Below the pieces are notes generated by a model. That model searched no databases. It was given only the letters and a program-made list of their open reading frames with translations, and was not told the origin of the DNA. 64,000 bases of DNA from contig CM030933.1 of the NCBI GenBank assembly GCA_018136815.1, positions 434,001 through 498,000 of the forward strand. The letters run 5' to 3'. The stretch is from Isochrysis galbana (lineage: Eukaryota; Haptophyta; Isochrysidales; Isochrysidaceae). Shown piece by piece: positions 53,850-64,000 of the stretch; the first letter of the stretch is position 1, and each line of letters opens with the position of its first letter. A program made the position numbers and the translations under genes.

Positions 53850-54786
53850 GGGACGGCCGAAGGCCGGAGAGAGCGAGTCTTCGGACACTACGAGAAGAAC
53901 TTTACTACTAGCCCGGTCACAATACACTACCCCTCGTTGCCAAAAGTTTGACGTTCTATTTTTGGCAAGTGCCGGCAGGACTCCCGCTTTCATCGGGCTG
54001 GTCCGACACATCTGGCCTAGCCACTATGCGGGCTGCCACAGGGCTCCCACAGGTGAGACAGAACCGCAGGCACACTGCCCTGCCAGCGCTGCTCCGTCGC
54101 GCACGCGTCGTTCTCACACGACCGTCGCAGCAGGTCGAGTGGGCCCAAAACGGCTGTACAAAAGTCTGACAATAGCGCGAGGCGAGAGGAGTAGGGGCTC
54201 TGGTGGACCGGGAGGGAGAGAGAGTCGCGAGGCCATGGTGGCACATTATCTTGGGCCACTGCCGGACCACTGCCGTGGCCGGTGAGCAGCTCTCGACGCC
54301 CTCGCCCACCGCCCACCATGCCTCTGCTGAGCTGCCTCTGTTCCTTCGTCTCCCACTCACTCACTGTAGGGAGCGCTCATACACTTCACGAGATGGCGCG
54401 ACATGTGTGTAGCGCGGGGCGCTCGCCGCCGGTGTACATCTGCTCTCAGTATCAGGTGCGTGCCCGCTGTGCCGATTAATGTGGGACAAACTTTATGGTT
54501 GTCATCATATCAACACTCCACACAACCTCTCACTCCACGAAAGCGCAATCGTGCATTCCTCACCCATCACAGCCCGCGAGGGACACAACAGCATGAGTCC
54601 AGCAACACTGCACACGTGCCGCCGGCTGCACATCGCACTCACACGTATAGGGCTGCACTTTTAGCTGCATTGCCGCCCACCACGAGCCCGCTGCTACGTG
54701 CACTTGCCTCACGCCTTCACTCTTGCACCACGCAGTACGCACTGTAGATGACTCATCGCTCACACCGCCCTCCCACACCACCTCGG
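53850..54786. other. Intergenic, no supported gene
   Basis: Several overlapping frames of random composition on both strands. Nothing with a domain or a splice-supported continuation. Confidence 0.3.
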
Positions 54787-54995
54787 TCAGGCAGCTGGAG
54801 CGGCGCTGGTGGCTTCGCCGTCATCGGGAAACATGTAGTTCATCAAGTCCTTGTTGAGCCACGACTTCTTGATCTCGAATTGCAACTCCACAGGTTCGCC
54901 CGCGTCGTCCACCGCCTCCTCGATATTCTCCTCGTATATTATCTTGTAGCGCAACATCAGCTGAGCCTGCGCCTGAATCCTGTTGGCACCTTTTC
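54787..54995 (-). CDS. C-terminal exon of an unidentified protein
   Basis: A frame ending at TGA 54789-54787 reads ANRIQAQAQLMLRYKIIYEE, then NIEEAVDDAGEPVELQFEIK, KSWLNKDLMNYMFPDDGEAT and SAAPAA. The charged/hydrophobic pattern is convincingly coding. It is open only from about 54995 and lies just below a pol remnant, so its upstream part is either across an intron or lost. I do not recognise the family. Confidence 0.4.
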
Positions 54996-55024
54996 GAGCG
55001 GTATACCATTCTCAAGGCATACCT

Positions 55025-55215
55025 CGACGGGTGACTAGAACAACCCGAGATGCCCAGGAAGAATTGGACTTCCTGATGATCCCATTGGCTTCCATCTTTT
55101 CGACCTCTGCCTCGATGATTTTCTCGCCTTCGCGCCCAACTCTAGAAGCTAGAAGGGGCGTGACGGTGAGGCACGGCGGTCGGGTTGAGAGGAAGTTCTA
55201 CCTCCATGAGGTGAG
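55025..55215 (-). pseudogene. Ty3/gypsy pol remnant (start of RT)
   Basis: The minus strand reads MEVELPLNPTAVPHRH and then, in a shifted frame after a stop, EKIIEAEVEKMEANGIIRKS, NSSWASRVVLVTRR. The latter is the segment that opens RT in the intact element (IIRKSNSAWASRVVLVSKK). It ends abruptly at about 55030. Confidence 0.7.
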
Positions 55216-55540
55216 TCCGATTGGGGTCGCCGGGGTTCGGGGCGAAAGCAGCTATTCTGAGAGCTAACAGGCGGCGGACTCGGGCTCGTTGTCGTTCCGG
55301 AGAGAGGCGACCACTAGCCCTACCTGCCCCGCCAGCCGCCTCCCGAGTCGCCTGCCACCACCTCCCACAAGCCTCCTCCCGCACTTCCGCGCCCTCCGTG
55401 CTCCGTGCGTGCGGCGTGCGTCGATCACCATGCCCGTAGTCACCCCTGAGGAAAGCTCCATGAGCTCCCCACAAGAACCGCGTTCCGCGCTAGCTGCCGG
55501 CGCGCCCTCGCACGCAATCTCCAAGAGTGAGATGAGCCTT

Positions 55541-56333
55541 GCTCTAACAGCTTGAAAAAAAAACCTTTTAATATTCTTACCGCACTCGCGGCGAATGGAA
55601 CCACTACCCACTACAAGTAGCACGTAGCATACTCTCTACACCCCCATTCCCCGGCCCTTCTCCCCCCGCCATCAGGCGGCTCCCCCCGTACACTACTAGG
55701 GGGATTGGGGTGGAGGGCTTAGATATGGTCCGGTGGCCCGCGCCACCCCCCGGTGATCTTTCCCCCCCTTCCTCCTGTGTCTCCGAGTGGGCGGCCCACT
55801 CTGTCTCGTCTTATCCTGTAAACAGGCGCGAGACTTACCGATTTTCCGGTGGGCGGAGCTCTCGCTCGCGCCCACCCCCTTTTCCGCGCTCTCTCTCCCC
55901 TCTCCTGCGGCACGCGCGATGGCGCGCCTGCGGCAGGCCTCCAGCTGCCCTCTGGCGGCCCCTGGAGGCTCCTGGAGGCCAGCTCAGGGGGCAGAGGAGG
56001 CTGGGGCTGGGCCCTGGCCTCCCCTGCCTCTCCCTCGCTGGCGCTCCCGAGCCTCTGGGGCCCCCAGTCTGCACCTGTCTGCCTGTCGACCAGGGGGGGA
56101 GGGGGGGTTGGAGCAATGGGCTGGTCACGAGGGGCCAGGATGGGCGAATGGGGCGAGCCTGTGGGGAAGGGAGTGGGTCAGTAGGGCAGTGGCCTCCTGG
56201 CAAGCCATCAGGCATGCCAGGAGGATGGGTGGTTCCTCCCCCATGGCAGGGGAGGAGTGGAGAGAGGGGGGGGCTCGTGCCCCCCCATGGGTCAACCAAG
56301 TATAAACTTAGTTGGTGCTCTAACAGCTTGAAA
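55541..56333 (-). mobile_element. Retroposed insert with a 19-bp target-site duplication
   Basis: GCTCTAACAGCTTGAAAAA occurs at about 55541-55559 and again at about 56315-56333. Between them lies ~755 bp that, on the minus strand, ends in the LINE-type tail (cgcgagtgcggtaagaatat, taaaaggttttttt). Long target duplications and a 3' tail at one edge are the signs of target-primed reverse transcription. The body (55900-56310) is similar to 22990-23400. It has no intact ORF, so it is a short LINE or a SINE-like passenger. Confidence 0.75.
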
Positions 56334-57273
56334 AAGGCCGCAGAAAGGAGAGAGAAGCGCGGCCAGGAGAGAACTCTCGGCTTATCGGCTGGCCCGCCCG
56401 CCTCTCTCGCTGCCCCCCCCCCCCCCCCCCATTGTTTGTCGCCACAGTGAAGGCAGCTGACCTCGGCTTGGGCTTGCTGGCGCCGCGGCGTGTGTCATGG
56501 GCATGGGCCGATCGGTCCGCGGGAGAGGAGGGGAGCGGGACGCGCTCCATGAGCCTGATCTTTTTTAAGATAGCTGACTCAACCCCGGTGATCCCTCTAC
56601 GATGAGAGAATCGTTGTGGTGACGAACAACAAAATCGATCTAGACATTTGATGGTAGGATGACTCAAACCAATCCATCCCACTTTCGACGGATCGTGGCC
56701 TTGGCTGCTAGGCCGACATCGAAGTATGTCCGCTTGCTGCGTGCCGTTGAGGTGTCCTACCCTAGACTTGGGGCTTGCAACTTCATATCTTATGGCGTAT
56801 GCTACACTCTCCCCTTCAGACGGCATCACAACCAGCGCCCGCGTGCACGCACCGCCGCATATTGTTGAAGCGGATGCGGCGACAAATTGCTTGGCGATTC
56901 GATGCTGCCTCAGCGTGATGGACCCAATAATCTCTATCCTGGACGCGGGTGGCGGAGGCAGACTATGATCGCAACGCGTCCTCGCCGTCGACACGCCTAA
57001 CTGGATCGGCAACCGGTAAGCAGCGTCAACGTCATCTTCACACGACAATAACGACATTCGAGACTGTCGTTGCCTCACACCAACAACTTGAATGCAATGG
57101 TGCGTGCGATACTTGTCCGTGCAGCTTCCTTGGCATGCCTAGGTTTCATGACAGGCGACATTGCGTTCGCTCGAACGTTGTCAGGCTTTCTCAGCCAAGT
57201 GCATCTCCACATTGTACACATTGGTTCCCGATAGCGTGAGGAGTTGCGAGAGCGGAGGCGCTGCCCACTCACG
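56334..57273. other. Intergenic 3' of the IQ/PH gene
   Basis: A 252-codon minus frame (56320-57078) has random composition and runs through a G-homopolymer, so it is not supported. A C-run lies at 56415-56431. Confidence 0.3.
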
Positions 57274-59151
57274 TCAACTTGCGCGACCGCCAAGTTGGCC
57301 GCCACGCAAGAAATTCAGCCCGTTAGTCCACATCTCAAGCTTTTCCACTTTGTCAACACGAAAGCGATACTTTGCACGCTGGCCTGTTGTAGCAACAACG
57401 AATTCGTAACGCACGTCGTCGATCACTGAGACACTAGTAATAGTTGCTATAGGGATCGCCCGCAAATCCCCATCTCCGCTGCCATCTTCATCGCCAGCAC
57501 GATAGCATAGTGCCAAGTTTCCGTCCTTCATCCTCGAAACAAAAACGTAACGAGGCTGATAGCGCGGAAAGGCTGCCGCGCGTTTCCACCTATGGACATG
57601 AACGGGATGAGGGCATGGGTGGGAGGACGGAGCGCAAGGGGAAGAATGAATCCGGTTGAAGGTTGGCAAGAAGGCCTTAAGGAGAACGGTTGCTAGCACA
57701 AGAGCGTGCTGAATGTGCTGCCTAAGTCGTCCTGCACACCCTTTGTCGGCGCATGGCAGTGGGTTGATGGGTAGGGAGGGTAAGCGCACATGACGCCTTG
57801 TAGCTGTTTCAAGGTGGATTCCTCCATCAACATGTTGCGATTCATCCCATCAATGAGAGAAGTAGGCTCCATACGAGACTCGATCGCCTCTATCGCAGTC
57901 ACCTCGTCCGCCCGCGCCTGCGATCGAGTCTCGCGGGCGTTCAACATCGCGCTCTCCTCGATACGCTTTACCCTCAAGTGGCGCCATGCAGATTGAATCG
58001 TGATGGCTGCCCGAGTCTCTACAGATGTCTTGAGCTTTAGAAGACGTAGGCGCTTCAACTCGGAGACAACCTGCAGTCGCGCGGCCCGCCGCCTCGCAGC
58101 GGCCTGCATGATAGTTGCCGCTTGATGGGTGCTGATGCCAGTCACTTGAGTACCATCGTACTCCAGAGTGGGGTCGTCGTAATCGTTGTGCGCGCCAAAG
58201 AGAGAGCTGAACCAGCCGCGCATAGTTGACCCATACATTGAGCGTGGTGACTTCCTAGGAGATGCTCCCCTGGACGAATTATGATCAGTCGAGGAGTAGT
58301 GCCTTGGTTCAGAGCTTTCTGGCGCGATAGACAGGTTGGCGACTGGGGGCCTGGAAATTCCAGCGTTTGGTGCCGCGAACGGGGGCATCACCGCAGCCTC
58401 ATCGGCCTCTGGCTCCCATCCCAGCTCTCTCGCCCGATCATGCTGCCCTGTTTCCCGGTAAAATTTGATCCATTCCAGCCGCGAGGCCTCCTCTTTCTGG
58501 TCGCGAACTGATTTGCCCCGATAGATAGACTGAATTTTGGTCGCTGAACGCTGCTGTGGCGCAGTCTCATTGGCCGGCTCCGGCTTCGCCAAAGCTGCAT
58601 TGCCATGCAAGCCATCCCCTTGAGGTGGCCGTGTCTCGACCCTCTCAACGGCCTCTCCATCCCATCCCAGCTCGCGTGCCTGCTCGTGCATGCCTGTAGA
58701 GACGTAGTACGCGATCCACTGCTTCCGAGACTCCTCACCTGCGGGGAAGGATGGCACGCAGCGTTGTCCGACGAAGCGCCCCCTTGCTAGAGTGAGCACA
58801 CGTGCGGGATACTTCAGCTAAACTCACCCTTCCGGTCGCGCTCCTCTTCGTACGCTGTCTGCTGCCGGTGCCGGCGTGCATGAGCTTGTAGCTTTACTGC
58901 CTGAAGACCGCCGGGCGCCGGACGAGTCAGCATAGCTGACAGGCAGGGGCCGGCGGACGCAGAGGCGGCAGAGCGCTCCTTCCCCCCCCCTCCTTTCCTT
59001 GCTTGTTTCTCTCGCTCGATGGCGCTGGGTGCGGAGTGCTGGTGCGAGGCAACATGGGGGGTGGAGGCGGGGTCAGTCAGCTCCGCTGGCTGGCCGCCGC
59101 GGATAGCCTCACCGCCGCCGTGCTGGCCTCGTCTTCCGAGGTGCCCGCCAT
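57274..59151 (-). CDS. IQ-motif and PH-domain protein, four exons
   Basis: Exons 59151-59113, 58900-58828, 58738-57790 and 57589-57274 (phases 0, 1, 2, GT-AG) give 458 residues. MAGTSEDEASTAA is joined to AVKLQAHARRHRQQ (IQ-like). Then come two copies of a ~28-residue module with core W-I-x-x-Y-x-x-T-G-x-H-x-x-A-R-E-L-G-W: WIAYYVSTGMHEQARELGW and WIKFYRETGQHDRARELGW. A second IQ motif (ATKIQSIYRGKSVRDQ) sits before the second copy. Two more IQ motifs lie at about residues 255-330 (AATIMQAAARRRAARLQ; AAITIQSAWRHLRVKR). The last exon is PH-like: WKRAAAFPRYQPRYVFVSRM, LALCYRAG, then VRYEFVVATTG and the C-terminal helix KVEKLEMWTNGLNFLRG. IQ motifs bind calmodulin and PH domains bind phosphoinositides or proteins, so Ca2+-regulated membrane attachment is a fair inference. 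The splice model restores each motif. Confidence 0.8.
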
Positions 59152-60780
59152 CTTCCTCCCTCTCTCTCCTTTCTCTTCTCTCTCCTCTCTTCCCTCTCCT
59201 TTCTCCTCCCTCTTCTCTTGTCTCTTTTCCCTTTCTTGTCTCTTGTCTCTTGTCTCTTGTCTCTTCTCTCTTCTCCCCTCTCTCCTCTCTCCTCTCTCCT
59301 CTCTCCTCTCTCCTCTCTCCTCTCTCCTCTCTCCTCTCCCCTCTCTCCTCCCTCCTCTCTCTCCTCTCTCCTCTCTCCCTTTCTTTCCTCAATAATGGTC
59401 GTGTGATAGAGTACGCGATGGAAGTCTCAGGCATTTGGCCGGGGGGCTACTTCACCTTTCTCGTCTAATATCTGTATATTTCTGTTTCTCTTCCTCCGGC
59501 TCGCTCTCTCTCCTGCCCCTTTTTCCCGGCTTTTCCGTTTCCTCACTTAAGCATTACAATAGAAGAAGAGCGACCTGCTGACGAGACCCCCGAGCGCAGT
59601 GATGGCCCTCAAGGTCTCTCTCCCCACATCCCTTCCACCTAGGTCTTCTCTTACGTCTCAGGATGGCATTCGACTTTGTGGTGGCGCCCAATCCAATGCC
59701 TGCACAAAAAAAGATGCCTGTGACGCCGTGGCGCCCGAGCTCCCTCCTCGCGCTACCCGCGACTTCTTCATCACCCTCGTCCCGTTTATTACAGTACCAT
59801 TCGGTTCGACGGCCGTCGCTTCCACCAGCTCATGTTCCGCTCGTAGCGCCAACGCCACACACTTCAACAGAAATCACGAAATCCGAAAGGAAAGACTACC
59901 GACAGATGACTAGGAGTACTTTACTTTATCGTTCAATCTCCAATCTTGTGTGAATAGTGAATAGTGAATGGCGCCGTGTACTCGCCGGGCCACTTCTCCA
60001 CTTGTACTCTTATAAAATACTGTGTGGCTTCCCAACGTTAGCCCGGTCACTCACTAGGGAGATGCGGAGGGCAAAATCGGCAATGGGCAAATGGAGGCCT
60101 AAATAAGCTTTCTATAGATAGGTTCTGACATGAGAGAGCAGCAAAAAACATGGGGCATGGGGGTCCTCCGACAGAATTTTCGAAAAATGGCCAATTTTAA
60201 GCTTCTGAAGACCAAGCGCTAAAACTAAAAAGTATTCGGGCCCCCTCCGGTATATTTTTACCGATGCCCTTCATGCAAGGCACGCACAACTATTGACGGA
60301 GCCATGATGAGCTCTGCCAGCTCACAAACTCCACGAAATGTGCTAACGGCACACACACCAGACTCATACCAACACTCTCCTCTCTCCTCACTATCACTAA
60401 CATACTAACATAATAGCTTCCCCACGAACCACGAACCACGAACTGACAGGGAGAGAACAAACAAGGAAGACAAGGAAGAGAATGCCGACAAGAGAGCGAC
60501 GATGCGACGGAGCATCCGAAGCAGGTGAATAACCAGTTACGCGGGAAGAATAAGTAGAAGGTAAGGAGGGAATGTAAGGAGGGAATCGTAGAACACCCCT
60601 TGTTATTAAATGAAAACGCTGATGAACGAAAGCAGCCCCTCCGCTGGGGGAAAGGGGAAAGTCTTCCCTAGCGCCTCAACGGCGAACACCTATGATGAGG
60701 ACGAGGGCTAGCGCGGGGGGCAAAGGGAAGCGCGCGGAACTGACGCAAGAACAAGGAGGGGCTCGGGCGGTGGCGTTGTG
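59152..60780. other. Intergenic: CT-rich microsatellite and repeat fragment
   Basis: 59160-59395 is (CT)n/(CTCTC)n on the plus strand, immediately upstream of the IQ/PH gene start, giving Arg-Glu and Ser-Leu frames that I reject. A second CT-rich run lies at 59480-59540. 60430-60610 repeats the gaacaaacaaggaag, gaatgccgacaagagagcga motif of 4800-4870. No gene supported. Confidence 0.4.
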
Positions 60781-60781
60781 C

Positions 60782-60870
60782 TGTCGCATTCGCGAATCGA
60801 CGCTCGTTAGGCTTCTTTCTTCTCTTCGTTCGGTATTTATCGTTATAATTCTCTTGTTGGGGAAGGGGCG
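60782..60870 (+). repeat. 5' end of a chromovirus-family LTR, truncated
   Basis: TGTCGCATTCGCGAATCGAC followed by gttcggtatttatcgttata, as in 61965 and the minus copy at 63596. Homology stops near 60860. Confidence 0.6.
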
Positions 60871-60889
60871 GGGGAGCATGGACTGGGAG

Positions 60890-61474
60890 GAGGGCAGGTC
60901 AGTAAGATCGAGGCCGGCCCTAGCATCAATCACATGCGTCTGTGCCAGGCCAAGGTAGTGAGCATAATCGGCAGCATCATCTTTCTTGGCAGCGAAGGTG
61001 GCACGCAGGTAGCGTAAGGCGCCCACGCCATCGTTTGCATGGCCATGAAAGACCGACACACGCAACACGCAAGGATGCTGGGAGGGCTTGGAGAAGTAGG
61101 CCATACAGTCGGGCATTGAGGGTGTCATAGGACCGTTGCTTCTCCCCATCCCCATCTGGGCGGGTAACATCATCTTCAAGAAGGTAAATGGCATCTGTGA
61201 GTTTCCATGCAACATAGCCGGAGAAGAGGATGGCCCACTCCATGTATTCAGACCTCTCGCCGGAGAAGGCTGGCAAAGTGGAAGCCTCCGAAGTTGCCGG
61301 CGCACAAACAAAGGTGGGTAGCTGGGATAAAAGTAAGAGAAGCACCATGAAGGAGGGCCGAAGCGCTGAGGACCGAGTTGAAGCATGCGACCTGACAAGA
61401 TAGGTGGACTTGGCACAAGCGACAAGCGTGAAGGCGTTTGGATTCCAGAAGGTTCCGATGGCGTTCACGTTCAC
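60890..61474 (-). pseudogene. Copia-like (UBN2-type) Gag fragment with a frameshift
   Basis: Reading on the minus strand from 61474: after a hydrophobic stretch, STLPAFSGERSEYMEWAILF, SGYVAWKLTDAIYLLEDD, LYGLLLQALPASLRVACV. Then the sense moves to another frame: HGHANDGVGALRYLRATFAA, KKDDAADYAHYLGLAQTHVI. The layout (F-x-G-x-x-x-x-Y-x-x-W near the start, a short linker, an L-x-x-x-L-P-x-x-L segment, a G-x-x-A-x-x-x-L segment) is that of copia-type Gag. A 1-base shift at about 61045 breaks it. Confidence 0.5.
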
Positions 61475-61964
61475 GGGCTAGAAAAGCCGCGTAGCCGGAC
61501 TTCTTCTTCTTGAGTGGGAGAACTAGAGGAGCATCATCTTCGCCCCCCTAATCCGTGCCGCAGCGTTGATTGTAAGCGAAGCGCTCGGTTGCCCAGGTAA
61601 AGAGGTTCCGGGCACTGAGGTAGAGAGAGAAGGAGACTGAGAGAAGAGAGGTAGCCCAAGAGCTGAAAGTGTAGTAAACTTTGTAGAGGAAGAGTGATAG
61701 GTTGCGGCGGGCGGTATGGCGTACAACCGTAGAAGTTGCGAGCAACCTAGTGTGCAAGTCTTCGGCGGCAGCAAATGCGGCACAGACAGCAGAAGTGGGT
61801 AAGTGTCGCAGAAACGAGAAAGCCAAGTGGCAGCAACCAAGGAGGCGATGGAGAGACGCCATGAAGGCTCCAACATAGGAGATGGAGGAGAATATAGCAC
61901 GTGAGTGGCGGCGGCGCCGAGTGGCGGCGCGACGAGCGGCACGTGATGGGTGTAGAGGTCCAGG
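61475..61964. other. Repeat debris without a gene
   Basis: Long minus frames (61523-61972 and others) have Ser/Leu/Pro composition with no domain. Probably part of the nested elements on either side. Confidence 0.3.
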
Positions 61965-62240
61965 TGTCGCATTCGCGAGTCGACACTCGTAAGTCTTCTC
62001 TTCGTCGTTCGGTATTATCGTTATAATTCTCTCGTTCTCGTTCTCGGTCAAAAGCTTCGCTTGGACGCATAGGATCTTGAGTTGTGGAGCGCCCTCTCTC
62101 TTTCTCTCGAAAGAGAAGGGAAGTTTCCCCACCTTTCTTCCTCCCAGGCGCCTCGCGAATAGCGAATAGGTTTAATTTGCTATCTCCCCTGCGTTTCTTT
62201 ATCTGCTTCTGGGGGCAATCAGGTTTAATTTGCGACCTCT
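61965..62240 (+). repeat. Chromovirus-family LTR fragment, plus orientation
   Basis: Starts TGTCGCATTCGCGAGTCGAC and keeps order with the minus copy ending at 63596 (tattatcgttataattctct, gaagggaagtttccccacct, aggcgcctcgcgaatagcg, aatttgctatctcccctgcg, gggggcaatcaggtttaatt). It breaks off near 62240, where family-B sequence begins. No polypurine tract precedes it. Confidence 0.65.
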
Positions 62241-62795
62241 TCATATCTCACCCCACTGCTCCCAAGGTCTCCCCCTTGGTGCAATGGGATGACGCTCGCT
62301 CGCGGCGAGGTGCGCATGCTGCAGTTTGAGGCTCGTCGAGTGCGACGAGCGAGTGCGAGTCAGGCAGGGACAGGCAGGCAGGCAGGCGGGCATGGGGCAT
62401 GGGCAGGGGCATGGCAGTGGCACACACCTGGGTGGGAGCTCCATATCGCACTGGCTGCCAGGGAGCAGCCATGACGAATTGGGATGGCCCATAGGGCCTG
62501 AGGGCAATGAGGAAGGAGGCAGACCGGCGGCAGGCGCGGCGGAGGAGACGACTTCGGAGACGCTGACGGGCTGAGGCCCGTCAGCAGAGGAAGGCGGGCA
62601 GGCGGGCTTGAGCGAGGGCGAGGACGGCGGCGAGAGCGACATCGAGCGAGAGGCGAGAGGCGAGGGTGAGTGAGAGGAGGGCTGTGTTGGCAGGGGCTGG
62701 TGAGGCAAGGAGAGTTTGTAGGGTACGAGTGTTACGAGAGCGAGAGCGACGAGAGCGAGAGCGACGGATGACGACTGACGACAAGACGTCGGATC
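62240..62795 (+). repeat. Family-B fragment, third copy
   Basis: gacgaattgggatggcccat, agggcctgagggcaatgagg, gagacgctgacgggctga, gcccgtcagcagagg, gaggacggcggcgagagcga, then acggatgacgactgacgaca. It parallels 42300-42640 including the position of the gag ATG, but the ORF is lost directly after. Confidence 0.65.
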
Positions 62796-63596
62796 CAACG
62801 ATGCTGCGACACCGACTCACGAACACACTAGAATCATTCACCCAAACCAAGCAAAACATGAAATAACCGAGACCCCACATCGCCGGTAACTCAAACACGT
62901 CGCGAGAGACAGAGAGAGAGAGCGAGAGAGAGAGAGAATCCGCAGCGACGGTCGGAGCGTGTCTTCGCTTTGGATTTTCCCACCAAGGCGGAAAGTCGAA
63001 GAGGAACGTTATGTCGCGCAACCACGGCGATCACATTGGATACAGATCGCAGCGAGGTATCCTTGCAATCGAAGAAATCTTGCTGTTGAGCGTGGACCTT
63101 CTAGACGTTTCTATCGAGCAACCCCGAGTAGCAACCAAGGGAGGAGAAAACCAAAAACCAACGGGACCAAGGGCTTCCATCTTCCATGCAACTTGCATCA
63201 AGGGGAAAGATAACCCAAAACCAAAGCAGCGAATCTAAATCAATCTCCAAGGGGAGATGGCAAACCAAGGACCAAGGAGAAAGATTCCCTCACCCAAGCA
63301 GCGAACCTAAATCGATCTCCGAGGGGAGATGGCAAACCAAACCTGATTGCCCCCAGAAGCAGGTAAAGAAACGCGGGGAGATAGCGAATTAAACCTTTTG
63401 CGAGGCGCCTGGGAGGAAGAAAGGTGGGGAAACTTCCCTTCTCTTCGAGAGAGCAGAGGGAGGGCGCTCCAGAACCCTAGATCCTAGGCGTCCACGCGAA
63501 GTTTTTGACCGAGAACGAGAACGAGAGAATTATAACGATAAATACCGAACGAAGAGAAGAGAGAAGCCTAGCGAGAGTCGATTCGCGAATGCGACA
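62796..63596 (-). repeat. 3' LTR of a minus-strand chromovirus-family element
   Basis: On the minus strand it starts at 63596 with TGTCGCATTCGCGAATCGAC and matches the intact LTR through gcaaggggagatggc, gcatgcaacttgcatc-like, gatcgcagcgaggtatcctt-like and the GA/CT run at 62910-62935, ending near 62796. It is directly preceded (minus) by GGGGGG in the context ctcgatcctagca, i.e. a polypurine tract. So the element's interior lies at 63597 onward. Confidence 0.7.
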
Positions 63597-64000
63597 CCCC
63601 CCTGCTAGGATCGAGCGTCCCGCGAGGGAAGGAAGAGAACCTAACGGATAGCGGAGAGTTCCATCCAGGCAAGATGGCCGAGCAATACGCAATACCTAAC
63701 GAGACCGAATGGGCGAGGAGCGAACGAAGAATGAAACAATAAATTCGAATGGAGAGCCACGCTCCAAACGCCGAACCACGACGGAAGACGTGACGACCGA
63801 GATACGAATAATCGAGGATCGATAAGAATAAGAACGCGGAACGACGAGAAACGAGAGAGTCCAGAACGAGAAACGAAGAAATCGAGAATCGAGAGCGGTA
63901 AGAACGCGGAACGACAAGAATCGAGAATCGAGAACGAGAAACGAAGAACGGTAAGAACGCGGAACGACGAGAATCGAGAATCGAGAACAAGAAACGAGGA
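63597..64000 (-). mobile_element. Interior 3' end of the minus-strand element, continuing past the window
   Basis: Follows the LTR ending at 63596. 63740-64000 is a degenerate tandem of gaacgcggaacgacgagaatc- and cgagaatcgagaacgagaaac-type units (roughly 25-60 bp). Minus frames here are Ser/Arg/Phe low-complexity and not considered coding. Confidence 0.5.

Noticed and set aside
56320..57078. 252-codon minus frame downstream of the IQ/PH gene
   Set aside because: Random composition, crosses a homopolymer, no domain, no splice support.
58814..59434. 206-codon minus frame with Arg-Glu repeats as the N-terminus of the IQ/PH protein
   Set aside because: Only its last part (58900-58828) is used. 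The Arg-Glu stretch translates a GA microsatellite, and a better ATG exon at 59151-59113 splices in phase to give a proper IQ motif.

Overview
The window is nuclear DNA of a GC-rich, intron-bearing unicellular eukaryote, not a prokaryote. Several genes become continuous only after removing GT-AG introns of about 60-170 nt. The clear genes are V-ATPase subunit D, PRCC, the axonemal/gamma-tubulin-associated kinase-like protein NME7, a BT1/folate-biopterin-type transporter and a SET-domain protein. NME7 points to a flagellated cell. BT1-type transporters and chromodomain Ty3 elements fit an alga or another protist. I cannot name the lineage from sequence alone.

Layout. 0-7.9 kb: a short membrane/coiled-coil ORF, a small HEPN-like ORF (minus strand) that could carry lipid-anchor signals at both ends, a three-exon thioredoxin-fold gene, and repeat debris. 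7.9-17.9 kb: a complete, very young Ty3/gypsy chromovirus, with 1324-bp LTRs differing at the one position I noticed, TG...CA ends and a 5-bp target duplication. 17.9-19.4 kb: the 3' part of a LINE-like ORF into which the chromovirus jumped, followed by a 3' tail that recurs through the window. 19.8-22.4 kb: BT1-type transporter, three exons. 22.4-25.9 kb: repeat-rich and gene-poor. 25.9-29.6 kb: a two-exon gene with a Tudor-like fold split by an intron, about 28 copies of a 9-residue repeat, and a small zinc-binding motif. 33.3-34.3 kb: PRCC. 36.5-37.9 kb: NME7 (minus). 38.1-39.64 kb: a 29-copy minisatellite of about 54 bp, filling the shared upstream region between NME7 and the V-ATPase subunit D gene (39.8-41.3 kb, plus). 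42-44.4 kb: gag remnant of a second retroelement family and a broken SANT-like candidate. 44.8-45.5 kb: four-helix membrane protein. 47-47.6 kb: unidentified spliced ORF. 49.7-50.6 kb: secreted or luminal ankyrin protein (minus, four exons). 51.5-52.6 kb: a dead LINE copy and a hAT transposase end. 53-53.8 kb: SET-domain protein (minus). 54.8-56.3 kb: pol remnant and a retroposed insert with a 19-bp target duplication. 57.3-59.15 kb: IQ/PH-domain protein (minus, four exons). 60.4-64 kb: nested LTR and gag fragments, including the 3' LTR of a minus-strand element that continues past the window edge.

The host genes have no shared pathway and are not arranged as operons. The one clear paired arrangement is NME7/V-ATPase D, transcribed head to head across the minisatellite. 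Mobile DNA of at least four classes (chromovirus, LINE-like, second LTR family with copia-like gag, hAT) fills most of the space between genes and is repeatedly nested. The open reading frames read from GTG or TTG in this GC-rich sequence are mostly not real starts, so CDS starts below were moved to the first sensible ATG or to an exon junction.
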